A stretch of 64,000 nucleotides of DNA. Origin: Lepidurus packardi (Eukaryota > Arthropoda > Branchiopoda > Notostraca > Triopsidae). The notes beneath the pieces were generated by a model. That model was not told the origin of the DNA, did no database searches, and was given only the letters and a program-made list of their open reading frames with translations. Position numbers and translations under genes: made by a program. How positions within the stretch are numbered: the first letter of the stretch is position 1; every line of letters starts with the position of its first letter. Shown piece by piece: positions 1 through 11,414 of this stretch. The stretch is from positions 11,532,001 through 11,596,000 of the forward strand of contig JAKZAN010000005.1 of assembly GCA_023053545.1 (NCBI GenBank), written 5' to 3'.

Positions 1-564
1 CTGCACCGAAACGAAAGTAAGTCTCTTCCTATGTCATTCTCCAGTTCTACAACTCATCCTCCCTTAAATCTAATTCGCTTCAAACCGCCCCCTTAAAGCA
101 CCCTCCAATAATTAACTTATCTTCCTCCCATACAAAAACAAATCATTCTTTGTTATGTTTTCCTCCAAAGAAAGCTAAAAGGCCAAAGTGTATATATTTT
201 CTTTCTCATGCAATTGCACGAAGACGGAAATAACCTTTGGCTCCGCTCCTTCAATTAAGCCTCAAACGTGCCTCCGAGAATTGTATCCGTGCTCCCGTTC
301 GTTTGTGGTAAATTTCAGCGAAAAATTCGTAACAAACTTCCAAAGCTTGTTGAATTGCAAAAATGTATAAACCGACTTGACAGAATGAAGGGGGGGTGAG
401 GGAGTTCAAAGGCGTTTTGGAGGGTTCAGAAGAGGTTGTTTATCATCGCCGGAAGGTGGAACCTTCATTAGTATTCATTTGCTACATTTCCTTTGCAGGT
501 TTTCGACTTCTATAAAGAAACTAAACGACTCTTTGACCTCGACGCACCTAAGGATACGGTGTGA
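1..564 (+). CDS. 3' end of an unidentified gene (last two exons)
   Basis: Two exons are visible: 1-16, followed by a good donor (gtaagt), and 499-564, preceded by a pyrimidine-rich acceptor ending in ttgcag. The second exon reads in one open frame to a TGA stop at 562-564, and the 16 bases of the first exon join it without breaking frame. The visible tail contains FDFYKETKRLFDLDAPKDTV. I do not recognise the family from 27 residues. The next coding start lies only 17 nt after this stop in the same exon. Confidence 0.5.
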
Positions 565-581
565 ATTTTTCTGAAATTAGC

Positions 582-2705
582 ATGGCTGAAATACCGACTA
601 AGAATCAACGCCCCAAGATCAATCCCGTGAGCAAATCGATTTCTTAATTTTTTTGGCCAAATACTTTTTCTTTTTCAAAAAATTATATTTTTTTTTTTAT
701 TTTTTAATATGGGCCGAGCTTTTTTGTGTTTCTTCGCATTTGTGACCTCATTGGGCTTCTCTTTGTTTAGTTTTTCAGGCGAGAACGCAGTTTTGTGTTG
801 CCTGTGAACGTTCAGGTTGGAGCTTTTGTTCACTTGTGTTCTTTCTAATCCTTTTTTTCTATATTTTCATTCTTTTTTTTAGCTTTTGCATGGCAATGAC
901 GTCATTTTTCGCCTTAATTAATTCCGTGTCACTTATCGGGCTGTTTGTATGTGTGTTTCTTGGATAGAATCCAAGTTCGTTCCCTGAGGGACCGCCAATG
1001 ATGAGGCGCGAGCGAAGTTTTGTAAAAGATACGAGCAGATACAATCAAGTACGAATTTGAACTATTTTGCTTAGAAAAATTAGTTCCAATTAAAAATTTC
1101 CCTAGTGTTAATATTTTTTTTTTTAATTGAAACTATTTAGCAAAGTGGAGGGTTTGTCCATCCAAGTCGTCGACAAGTACAGCAGGTGGCGCCAGTACGA
1201 AATAAACCTGCTATGGAACTCTACAAACCTCCGAGTAAATTAAATAGTAATGAATTTTATATTTTATCATTTAATTTCTTGGGGAAGAATTAATACTCGG
1301 ATTAATCAGAGCTTATATTAATTTCTTCTCTGGAATTAAAATCTGTCTTGTAATTGCAACTAATGCTTTAAAATACTTTAGGTGTGCGCGATACGGATTT
1401 CCCACCGGCGAATCTTTCCAAAAATGGGCGTGTCCATTTTCAACCATCCGACGCTCCGCGAATTACCAAAAGCAAGACTTCTTTGGAGCTTTTCCACCCT
1501 AAGGCTGGAATGGTGCCTCAGGGCACGATTGTTGTGCCTCTTATGCCTTCACAAACACCACCTAGCGATTCAAACCTGAAACGTTCGAAAAGCGTAGGGT
1601 CCCACGCGGATATGCTCCTCCATGGTGAAGTGGGTGATCTAAAATGGTCCAAATGGACTCCTGAAGCTGAGTCAACCTTAAAGAAGGCTTTACAAGGTAT
1701 TGGAAGTTGTATATTTAAGGTTATGGTTAGTTCAAAGGCTTATTTTGGTTCTGTTTTGGGCTCTTTAGATCCGCAAGCAGCTTCGGCCCGAGTTTTAATG
1801 GACGCTGTGCGCATTATCCTTAATAAAGCTGTGGAATCATCCAAGTTTGCAGTCCCTGCTGCTCGTTTATGCATCACAATAATCGAGGTAAATTATACAA
1901 ATAGTTTTGAAGAGAAAGTGTTTAAACTACCACATTCTAACAATTTATACAATAGTTAACTTGTAAAAAATACTCAATGATTGTATTTATATTTTAGTAT
2001 AAGAATATTTGTATTTATATTAATTTTTCAAAATATTTTACGTATGTTTAAGCTAGCAAACACGGAACATAAATAGTAATTCTTGCTTGATTATTGTCAT
2101 TTTCTAGAAAGAGAAGCGGGAAACTTTCCTGGAAAGTTTATTAAACACGTGTCAAGAATGGTTTCGTGAAAGAGAGCGTCTTTTGCGTCCTGTGGTGAAA
2201 AACGGCACTAATTCTGGCACGGGAACGCCACGATGGCTAGGATTTATAGCCTTTTTAAACGAAATGTACCTGCAATTGAAACGACGTCAATTGCACCTAA
2301 CGACCCAATGTGATGGCGTACCACCTTGCTTAATGCTCTTGTCCTTATTGGCTGAGTGTTGTAATACTGGCTTTCAGCCTCAGGCGAGCTACAATTCAGC
2401 AGAAGTAAAGAAACGAAATTGCTGAATTCTGCCTTGTGAACGAACTAAAAGCTTTCATACGTTGCCCCTAGGTGGAATGCCTGTTCTTTGTTTTGATGGC
2501 CATCGGACGTGATTTGGAGCAAGAAATTCCTGCCAAAATGTCTGTAGTCATGAATGGAGTGCGAGATGCGTTCTTAGCCCAAGCTACGCCCCCTAACGTC
2601 AAGAAAACTCTGTTGCAGTTGGTGGAGTTGCAAGGAGCCAGGTGGCAATTGCCGGCCCAAGCCTTAATGTACTACCACCCCTCTAGTGGTAATTTTGGGC
2701 ATTAA
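582..2705 (+). CDS. MIF4G-domain translation factor, CTIF/MIF4GD-like
   Basis: Six exons join in frame: 582-626, 1141-1234, 1382-1696, 1769-1887, 2108-2404, 2472-2705, giving 367 residues. The first ~150 residues are basic and proline-rich. The rest is an all-helical MIF4G fold: a segment reading KALQDPQAASARVLMDAVR, then the helix ending ITIIEKEKRE, then WLGFIAFLNEMYLQLKR and a closing QLPAQALMYYHP that matches the end of MIF4GD and CTIF. Proteins of this family bind cap-binding complexes or histone stem-loop binding factors and recruit eIF4G/eIF3 for translation. At 367 residues it is longer than vertebrate MIF4GD and shorter than CTIF, so the exact orthology is open. The start was chosen because exon 1 has a donor (gtgagc) that joins in phase. 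It sits 17 nt after the stop of the upstream gene. Confidence 0.86.
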
Positions 2706-3453
2706 CAAAAAGGAAACTAGATTTTTTCCCTTGGTCTTACTCAATTCCGTTCAGTTTGTAAAAGTCAGGAAAAAAGAAGTAATCCGAGACCAGTTTGAAC
2801 GTCTTTGATTTGAAATGAGACTTTGAAGTGGCCAAAGAATTTTAAGTTGTTTTCATTTTTAAAAAACGAGATTTTATCTTTGACAGTGCCTTGTTTTGGA
2901 ATCCGTAAGTGATTGTTTGACTTATGTCAATGAAATATACAACAATTTAATTGAAACTTGCATAAGCTTCCATATAGAATGGAGGGCAAGACATTTTACT
3001 TTTTTTTTTATTTTTTGTTCACCAATTTTAAAGCAAATTAATATTTCACCTACGTGAAAAAGAGCTAAATTTTCGAATTTGGAGACTAATTTGTCGTAAA
3101 TCATCATGTATTTTTAAGAAAAAAGTTCATGCAGATTGAGCACGTGGTTATAAAGTTATCCTATACTTGTCGTTTCATGCGCAGAAGCAATTCCACTTGG
3201 TATAAACTCATGCAAATCCCTGCGCGCCTCCTTGCGGTGGCTTGGGTGCAACAGGCTATGCTCTATGGGATTAGGTTAGGTTAAATCTAGGTAATTATTA
3301 GTTTAGGTTTAAGTTTGGTTATGCCGAAAGTTAGACACACTTTTACTGAAACTATCAGGCGTAGCAACAGCTCAATGTCTTCATTCCTATACGCTAGATG
3401 GCCTGTAGCATTAGCAGCGATCGCATGAAATAGTGGTGTAATCATTTATGTGT
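2706..3453. other. Intergenic stretch between MIF4G gene and lectin
   Basis: No coding exon seen. It holds the 3' flank of the MIF4G gene, a dispersed repeat at about 3108-3195, and a short run of GGTTAG-like units near 3263-3290. Confidence 0.6.
3108..3195. repeat. Dispersed repeat, copy 1 (mate near 58029)
   Basis: This stretch shares a mosaic of identical blocks with 58029-58110: atttttaagaaaaa, then catgcaNat, then gttatNaagttatc and finally tgcgcagaag in the same order and spacing. Two unlinked copies in non-coding DNA suggest a short interspersed element. No tRNA box or terminal repeat was recognised. Confidence 0.55.
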
Positions 3454-4369
3454 TTAGTTAAATTCACAAATAAAACGGCGTTGATGCAGGCATGTCAGAT
3501 CATTAAAGGCATAAGGTAGAGATTGATTAAAAGATTGATGCTCTTTAGGAATCTTCCTAAACTCCAAGCAGTGTTCATTTCCACCCGCATTGTCAGGTTG
3601 TTTGGAGTGCCATTTTTGCCAGGTAAAGAGTAATCCGTTGGATTGCCAGTACCAGTTACCTTCGTTTCCAAGATCAGTTCCGGAAATCCAGAACCCAAGG
3701 TTCGTGATTCCTGTGAATTGCGGAAGAGTGTAAAAGTTGCAAGGCAAGTCTTTAATAAGGGAATTTATCTTTTTTACCTCTTTGACCTGCAAAATCATTC
3801 AAGTGACGAACAAAGCTTTTGAAAATTATCTCGTTGTCTACAACAGCAAGGTTCATTCCAAGGTTTTTACAACTTTTCTCAGCCATATGCCAATTTAACT
3901 GTTCAAACAAACTTTCTATCTTAAGTAAACATTGGTTAAGTTGTTACTTACTTCAGTTTGACAAAGGAAATACGTGGTATTGTGATTGGACAGATCCAAT
4001 ATTGGCAGCATAGCACATTGTGACGAGGCTAGTTGAAACAGACCTCTTCTTCGAGTTTCATGTAAACATTGATTTTAATGCGTAATTAACTTGAAAGGTA
4101 ATACTGAATTACAATATAATTTTTTATATATATTTTCTTGAAACGTGGCTTGTTTTATTTAACTGCCAATACCTGTGAACGTGTAAATGTTGACTTTGTT
4201 GATCCAAGGTTGTGTGTATTTGCCGGATTTCGTATAACAGGCTTTTCAGGACTAATGTTGTAATGCTTTCTTCAGCAATTCCAGACTCCACTAATCTACC
4301 ATTATCTTCAGCTTCAATTGAAGCAAAGAACACTACCACAATTAGAAACAGCAAATCTGCCGATTTCAT
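3454..4369 (-). CDS. Secreted C-type lectin
   Basis: Four exons join in frame: 4369-4173, 4045-3952, 3898-3778, 3710-3454, giving 222 residues. Residues 1-20 are a signal peptide (MKSADLLFLIVVVFFASIEA). After a short helical stretch, a single C-type lectin domain starts near residue 90 with LNWHMAEKSCKNLGMNLAVV, followed by GFWISGTDLGNEG, and ends with FNDLTCLHQRRFICEF. The carbohydrate site reads QPD, the form linked in this family to galactose-type ligands; the usual WND calcium motif is FND here. Conserved cysteines are present. A secreted single-domain lectin of this size in arthropods usually acts in pathogen recognition or haemolymph defence; that role is inferred. The donor in the second-last intron (gtaaaa) is weak but the join preserves frame and the fold. 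Confidence 0.93.
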
Positions 4370-5714
4370 GGTTAACTTTATTCAAGCGAAGCTTACTGTT
4401 AACTAATAAGTTTCTAGTCTTACAAGCCTTCTGGACTGAAATTTGTTTATTTAATGTTCCTTTGCCAGGAAAGCTCGGAACGTCACTGCCAGTGCCAAGC
4501 CTGCTGAACTTGATTGGTAACTCGAAACTACAGCGCATCTACGACCGATATAAAAGCATTTATCAAAGTCAAATTTATGAATACGATGTTATAATATTGT
4601 TTTAAAATTAGAAAAAATCCCTTAATTAGATTAAAGACAATTTTTTAGTAACACTCGTTCTTAAATAGAAACTCGTTAACTTCCGCTGGACTGTTTCGCG
4701 CTCAAGTTCAACGCCGCTGAATTCAAGTTACTTCTCCTGTACACTTCTTTACAAAAGCCAGACCATGATGTAAGAATGTGCTTTTTAGTAGATCATCGTT
4801 ACGGAAATCTTAGATCATGTTGCCTATGTGACTGTTGCCTGACGAGCTGTCCCACACTCATTGTAACCTATAAATGTAGCGTATGTGTCGGGGGCGTTCG
4901 GGCTCGAGCGTTTGGCCGGGCCAGTTCGTCCGTCCCGCTTTGTAAGTAGATCGCACTTAGTACAAATTCCAAGTCCTTTCAGTACTTTAACTTTTCTGTT
5001 TAATTTAAATAACCACAGCCTCTCCTTCTGCCAAAAAGAACCTACAACATTTGTAAGATAACTTGCTCACAATGACAAAGATTAGTTCGGGACCTAAAAA
5101 GGCAGATGGCGATAGTATCGAACAGGCTTCTAATTTTCCAACTGAGTGTCTACTCCACACTAGATGCTCCTTGTTTGTAGCACATTATCGCATGTTGTGT
5201 GCATGGTTGTGTGTTGCCTGACTTTCATAAGGAAGTAACCGGGGGCTCGTCCAGCTTCAAAACCGTGATTAAAACAGTTTGTGAAGGTCGTTCTCGTTCA
5301 CTCTGTCAGCATCTCTAGCTCAGTGAACAAGCTCTCAGCTCATCGCATATAACAACAGGTGCAAATCTATTTAAAGGGGGATTCTTTTTAAAACTGTCAA
5401 TGTCATTTCCTGGTTTAAAACTTCATTAAGAAGTTTTAATTTACAACAAAAAACCCTTTCAGTTTCGCTGTATAAAATTCCGGACCTAACATTACATAAC
5501 ACTCTTTCTATAATCGTTTTAATTTCCTTTTCCTTCTATTTGATTTCCTGTTTTTTATAATTAATCTTCTTAATATTCTGCTTCCAAACATTATATTCTT
5601 CCTAATGTCGTTTTGCTTTCCCCTTATTTTCTCCCAATTTGTCTCTGTTTCTTACAATAGTTTTAGTTCTTTACGGATAAGTAATGTAAGTAATCTAAGT
5701 GTTTTATATAGGAA
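4370..5714. promoter_or_regulatory. Divergent upstream region of lectin and SHMT with probable SHMT 5' UTR exon
   Basis: No coding sequence. A GC-richer block near 4885-4945 ends at a donor-like gtaagt (about 4942), and a second block ends at a donor (acaacag/gtgcaa, exon end 5358). Either could be the first non-coding exon of SHMT, whose coding exon begins just after an acceptor at about 5711. No TATA box was identified for SHMT. Confidence 0.4.
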
Positions 5715-8474
5715 ATGGCTGCACAAGTAAACGGGAAAGAATGGACATTAAACGAGACATTAGACGTGGCCGATCCTGAAATCTTCGATTTGGTTCAAAA
5801 AGAGAAGAATCGCCAGTTACGAGGCTTGGAAATGATCGCTTCTGAGAATTTTACGTCCAAGGCAGTTCTCCAGACGCTAAGCACATGCTTACATAACAAA
5901 TATTCAGAGGGTCTGCCAGGAGTGAGGTTAGTTTCTCCGTTTGTTTGTTTTTGGGACCAGCCTTCCTACTTTACATATTTCTATTCTAGTACAGCACTAT
6001 ACTTTATGTATTCTCTTTACCTTGTAGGTATTATGGTGGCAACGAGTACATTGATCAGATTGAAATCCTCTGCCAGAAACGTTGCTTAGAAACCTACGGC
6101 GTCAGTCCCGACGAATGGGGAGTCAACGTACAACCGTATTCAGGTTCTCCAGCCAATTTTGCAGTTTACACAGCTATCGTAGAGCCACATGGAAGGATTA
6201 TGGGTAAAGAAGAGAATTCCTTATTAAACCTGTTTTCCTTTTTAAGTATATTCATGTGTTAAAAAAAGGCTTGGATTTGCCCGATGGCGGTCACTTAACG
6301 CACGGCTTTTTCACTCCGACCAAGAAGATCTCTGCGACGTCTATTTTCTTCGAGTCCATGCCATACAAGGTCGACCCTGCAACCGGTTTAATTGACTATG
6401 ACAAGCTCCTTGAGACTGCGCGCCTTTTCCGGCCTAAACTCATCATTGCAGGTATGACTTTCATTCATTTCATTCATTTGTTTACGTTTCCTGAGGGTTA
6501 TTTAAATTGTAAACACTGGGATGTTTTAGGCTCTAAAGACAGCTAAAGTTATCAAGAATGTTCTTGTTTCCGTCATGTATTTATTGGTGCTATAATGAAC
6601 GAGTATTTTGCTTATTATTAAGGATTATTTTGTTCAATTTCTTTGGTGACGTATTCCGAGTGCCTGGGGCATTGAAGACTCTTCCTACAGGCTTGAATTA
6701 CGTTTATTAGCGTAATTATTGTACTTGAAACTGTAAATTTGAGTGACATTTCTTTGTATATGATAATCTGTATTTATTATGTCTATTTTTTTAATTTTTG
6801 TTTTATATATTTTTTATATTTTATATTTTGTATATTTTTGTATGAATAGTTTGTCTTTAAACCATGAGTTTAAAAAGGGGATCTTAAAATTAAAGAAATA
6901 ATGTGGATAATAGCTAATTCATATTGTTTCAACAGGTGTTAGTTGTTATTCGAGAAATTTGGATTATGCGAGGTTTAGAGCCATTGCTGATGAAGTGGGA
7001 GCATATCTTATGGCCGATATGGCTCACGTGAGCGGTTTAGTAGCAGCTGGGGTGACTCCTTCCCCTTTCCCTCACTGTCACATCGTCACCACGACAACCC
7101 ATAAGACTTTACGTGGCCCCCGAGCTGGAATCATCTTCTTCCGGAAGTAAGATCGCTTGCGTCTTGTTTCGTGAAGGAATTGAAGTCGAAACTAACTCAA
7201 ATTTCCTATTTCTAGAGGAGTGAAGTCTCCTGGAGTGAATGGAGGCGCTCCAGTGCTCTACGACTTCGAGTCGCGAATTAACCAAGCCGTATTTCCCGGT
7301 TTACAAGGCGGACCCCATAACCATGCCATTGGAGCTATTGCAGTGGCCATGAAACATGCCCAAACTCAAGAATTCAAAGAATACCAGCAACAAGTATGCG
7401 TTTCTTCGCTTTTTAGGTGAATAACTTGGATTGATTATGTGGATTTTATAGGTTGTTAAGAACGCACAAGCGTTAGGAAGCGGATTGGCAGCATTGGGAT
7501 ACAAGATCGTTACCGGAGGAACTGACAATCACTTGATTTTGGTGGATTTAAGAAGCGTGGGCTTGAATGGAGCGCGCGGGGAGAAGATTTTAGAGGACAT
7601 AAGCATTGCGTGCAATAAAAACACAGGTAATAGCCATTTAAAAACGCTTTTCAATGTGAACCCGAATCGGTCTGTTGTTTTCTTGTATTTGTAGTACCTG
7701 GTGATAAAAGTGCCTTAAATCCAAGTGGAATCCGTTTGGGTACTCCTGCCTTGACAACCCGAGGAATGAGAGAGGAAGATATTGTCAAAGTCGTGGATTT
7801 CATCCATCAAGGTATGTTATTTTCCTTCTTAGTTTGCAACTAACCTTCGTTACTTGTTATAAAGTAAATGTTGAGCATTAACTTGCGGGTAGTTTTGGAA
7901 TTACTTTATTAGGATGAAATTTAAAGCCTTTTTATGTTTGTAAACAATGCGATATCGTTTACTCAAAAGAAAGCATAGATTATGTAGATTCGTTGGTAAA
8001 TTTTTCGTGAATTTTAGACTCGTAGCTCAAGCGTATTTAATAGTTAAATATAAGCTATTTGGTCGTACTATGACGCCATCTGCAAAGACTAGCTGAAGAC
8101 CCTTCCCTACCTTAATAGGCTAGGCTAACGCTAACTTTAACAGGGTTTGTTTTCGTTATTAAGTTTACAATTTAAAAAATTCACAATATTACCTTATATA
8201 TCTGGATAACTGTATTGTTTTTACAATGTTTCAAAAATAAAGTTTAGTCCCAGAAATGTTTAGTTGTTTTGTTTTGACTAATGATGTTTTGTTGTTGTTT
8301 CTGATAGGATTGTCGTTGGCTAAGGAAGTATTCGTTAAAGCCGGTCCTAAACTGCCAGACTTCAAGAAGCTTTTAACAGAAGATCCCGATTTTTCTTCAA
8401 GAATTGCCAAATTACATCAACAAGTCGGCGACTTTGCAGTCAACTTTCCAATGCCTGGTTACCCCGACTATTAA
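5715..8474 (+). CDS. Shmt: Serine hydroxymethyltransferase, cytosolic type
   Basis: Eight exons join in frame: 5715-5926, 6028-6203, 6269-6451, 6936-7146, 7216-7393, 7452-7626, 7695-7811, 8308-8474, giving 472 residues, the usual length of the eukaryotic cytosolic enzyme. SHMT is a PLP enzyme that interconverts serine and glycine with transfer of a one-carbon unit to tetrahydrofolate. Visible signatures are [12 protein letters not shown] near the N-terminus, YYGGNEYID, the [12 protein letters not shown] strand with the PLP-contacting Asp and His, and the Schiff-base lysine at about residue 247 in [14 protein letters not shown]. The C-terminus ends [10 protein letters not shown]. No mitochondrial presequence is visible in this model, so a cytosolic product is likely; an alternative upstream exon could add one. 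Confidence 0.97.
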
Positions 8475-8568
8475 GTGTGCCAATTAAAACCAAAAAGTTT
8501 TCCTCCGTAGACACATAACTTGTATACTTATTTTTCGTTGTTGTTATTCACCACTGGTATGGGTCTAA

Positions 8569-8625
8569 AATAAAAAAATTTATTCTGGCAAGAAAAACAA
8601 ACAAACTGACTTAAATTCATTTATT
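8569..8625. terminator. Convergent poly(A) signals of SHMT and GET4
   Basis: AATAAA on the + strand at 8569-8574, about 95 nt after the SHMT stop, and its reverse complement TTTATT at 8620-8625, about 110 nt beyond the GET4 stop. The two transcription units end within roughly 50 bp of each other or overlap. Confidence 0.6.
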
Positions 8626-8732
8626 GCAGCCACATATGTTTTTGCCTTTTTTTGCGTTAATTTCCTCAACAGCGAAGCATTCAATTTTCTCCAATTTCTT
8701 TTGGTTAGTCCAACAACAATAGTGTGTTTAAC

Positions 8733-10596
8733 TCAGTCTAAATCTACAGGTTGTAAATTATGGGCTACTCCTGCTGCAGAACTGGATCCTCCGCCACGTG
8801 ATTCAGTGTCAGAATCTGATTCGTCACCCCCCATTCCACTCATTAATGACTGCAAGAGGTTGCCTACATTAAAAAAAAAGTAATTACGTTCGACATACTA
8901 TAAGTTTAAGGAATAACACGGATCTTAACATAGGAAACTGTAGAAGGAAAGAAATAATCAAAGTTATTCGAAGGAATACCTAAAATTCCTTGTTGCTGGG
9001 GTCTTGGCGGCGGAACTCCGAAGAACAGTTGCCCAATTTTATCCAAATAACCGCGATACGTTGGATCTCGTTTCAAACTGGGTTGGTACTGTTCACAAAG
9101 TACTGTAAAAGCGGTCAATTTCTTACTACAAAATGTCGAAAATATATTACTTGTTTCCTTTTAACGATTTCTTCATGCGTTTTGACTTTCGTTTTACCTA
9201 CCTTTCAATTGTCAACAGTAAAAGCCATAGAAAGTTTAGTAAAGGAAGCCGAAACGGTGGTCCTTTGCCAATATTGGGATGCTGCTGGGTGTAACTTTGG
9301 AAAAGGTTTTGGGCAGTTTGTGGTGGTTGAAGGCACAAACATCTAAAGTAAAAAATTTTAGTACACGTAAATGAACTCTATGTTCAAAACATACTGGAGG
9401 ACGGCTTGGGCAATAAATAAGTCAACCTCTTGAGAATACCCATGTTCGATGTGCAATTCTATGAGCATCGAGGCGAAACCTTCGCTGTCACATGACCTTA
9501 AGAAGTGGTACCGCGCTTGCATATGATTTCCCTCTGCAACAAACACAAATTAAGATCATTAATTAGAGTTCATGAAAATCTCACAAAGTTCATCCGGACA
9601 CCTTAAATTCTTATAGAATTTCGAATACATTAAGCTTATATTAAGTTTGTTAAACTATACATTAAGTTAAGTTTGTTTAAATTTGTCATTACATTAAGTT
9701 TGTCAAACTATAGCCTATAGTTACTCAAGACAGCCGAGATATGACTTAATAATTTGAATTATTTCGATTTTACGCCTTAGTGACGTCATCCAAACTTGTA
9801 AAACCGCCTAAAAATCTCAACGAACACCAAACGTTATTCACGTTAAATGAAATCTAATTTTATAATGTTGCTTTCCTTTATAAGGAAAGGATTTTTATCT
9901 AAAACCAGTATTTGAAAAGTTACAGCATGTGTAAGTTACCCCAACTCAAATCTAATGGAATAAGAATAAAATAATTCAAGAAAAATATAAATATAATTGG
10001 TGATGAGTTACAAGACTTAGAAGTGTTTTCAAGTACCATCCCATAGGGTTTGGGCAAATAGTCGGTGAAGGTAAGGATGACCGCCCAGTTTTTGTTGTTG
10101 TGAACTTTCCAATTGTTTGGTAGACCACTTGAGAGCTGACGCTAAGAAAGTTTGCCTTTCTACCAAGCCAGGACTCATAAGGGAGAGTAATTTCCCTAAT
10201 CTTTCCAGCATGACTTCTGTGGGGAAGAACAGTCCCTTTTCTAACACTTCTATGAAGAGTTTCGCCAGATCTCCACCACTGGATTGCTACAAAAAAAACA
10301 CACAATTAGTTGAACTCCACTCTATCAAATTTACGTTTACTTGATCATGACTTAATAACAGTGTGGCTCCGTCGTAGAGTAAGCTTAGTAAATCTTCATA
10401 CTTTTCTTGGCCTAAGTACCTACACCAGACGAATACGAAGAAAAATAAGTAATTTTAAGACGTTTGTTGGAGTACAAATTTACCGGAAGTAGAGCGTGCG
10501 GTACATTTGATGAGCTTCATAGTAATTCCCGGCTTCTACGGACTTTTTTAGCTTGTTTAACACTCGCTCAGCTCCTGTGCCACGTACCGAAGCCAT
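8733..10596 (-). CDS. GET4: GET4, Golgi-to-ER traffic / tail-anchored protein targeting factor
   Basis: Seven exons join in frame: 10596-10484, 10419-10341, 10286-10037, 9533-9395, 9342-9202, 9125-8980, 8863-8733, giving 332 residues, close to human GET4. It is an alpha-solenoid of short helix pairs. Recognisable segments are [57 protein letters not shown], the fragment [20 protein letters not shown], and [14 protein letters not shown]. The C-terminus is short, glycine/serine-rich and acidic ([19 protein letters not shown]). In animals GET4 holds UBL4A and BAG6 together in the cytosol and helps pass tail-anchored proteins to GET3. The donor of the second-last exon was placed at gtattc, not at the later gttaag, because only this keeps the conserved [11 protein letters not shown] join. 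Confidence 0.96.
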
Positions 10597-11414
10597 TCTT
10601 CTGCCAGAACCTTCTCAAGAACTGCGAACGTTCAAAATTTTTTCCTCTAAATTCGCTCTAGTTTCTCTATAATTGTAAAATTTTACTCAAGTAATATCAT
10701 ATTACCCTTTAAAACAGTTAGTAGTCGCATTCCTTCCTTATAATGCTTAGTTATCTTAATATAAGCGCTTTATTTGTTAATAAGAACATGTCGCGGTTCA
10801 ACCCTGAACTGCGAACTTTATAATCATCGTTCTTTTCGTTCTTAAATAAATAACAGAAAAATACCCCTAAAAAGCTTGCGAAAAACCCACAATTTCGCCG
10901 GCGTTAACTCGCATGTACTTGCAGTTAGCAGAACGTTAAGTTAATTGCCCAGGCAAGGATTCAAGCGAATAGTGTTTCGTGAAAACGTTCGATTTGGAAC
11001 GTTTTCTAGTGGCGTCTCCCTGCGGGCCGCATGCTCTGCGGATCGTTACATCGTATTTTCGTCGAGAAAAACTTCGCGTGTTGTGAAACAGCTCATTAGC
11101 TTCAAATTGTCTCGGTAAGTTCTTTGACCCTTCGCTAATGTCCTCTTTATTAATCCTTAGTTAATAGTGCAATTATTCCTGTCGTTTTATTCTGGTAAAA
11201 ACCGCTTCTGTCCATCCCCATCCCCATCCCAACATCACACACCTGGTGCCTCCTTTCCCAACACGGATGTCTCTCTTCCCCCTCCCAATTAAACCCCCAA
11301 CCACCGCCGTATTCAGAAATCTCTCCCAAACTTCACAATTATGGTCAAATTAATTCCTTAATTAGTTTAATTAATCTTTATTTTTTCTAGATACAAATCT
11401 GCATAGCCAACGAA
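10597..11414. promoter_or_regulatory. Bidirectional promoter region GET4 / ePHD gene with 5' UTR exon
   Basis: Head-to-head spacing of about 0.8 kb. A probable non-coding first exon for the rightward gene ends at 11114 (ctcg/gtaagt), and the next acceptor (tttttctag) lies about 25 nt before the coding start. A perfect 10-bp inverted repeat with a 6-nt loop sits at 10981-11006. A pyrimidine-rich C/T stretch fills 11205-11300. Confidence 0.5.

Noticed and set aside
3263..3300. Telomere-like TTAGG units
   Set aside because: Only two or three imperfect units are present, too few for an interstitial telomeric tract.
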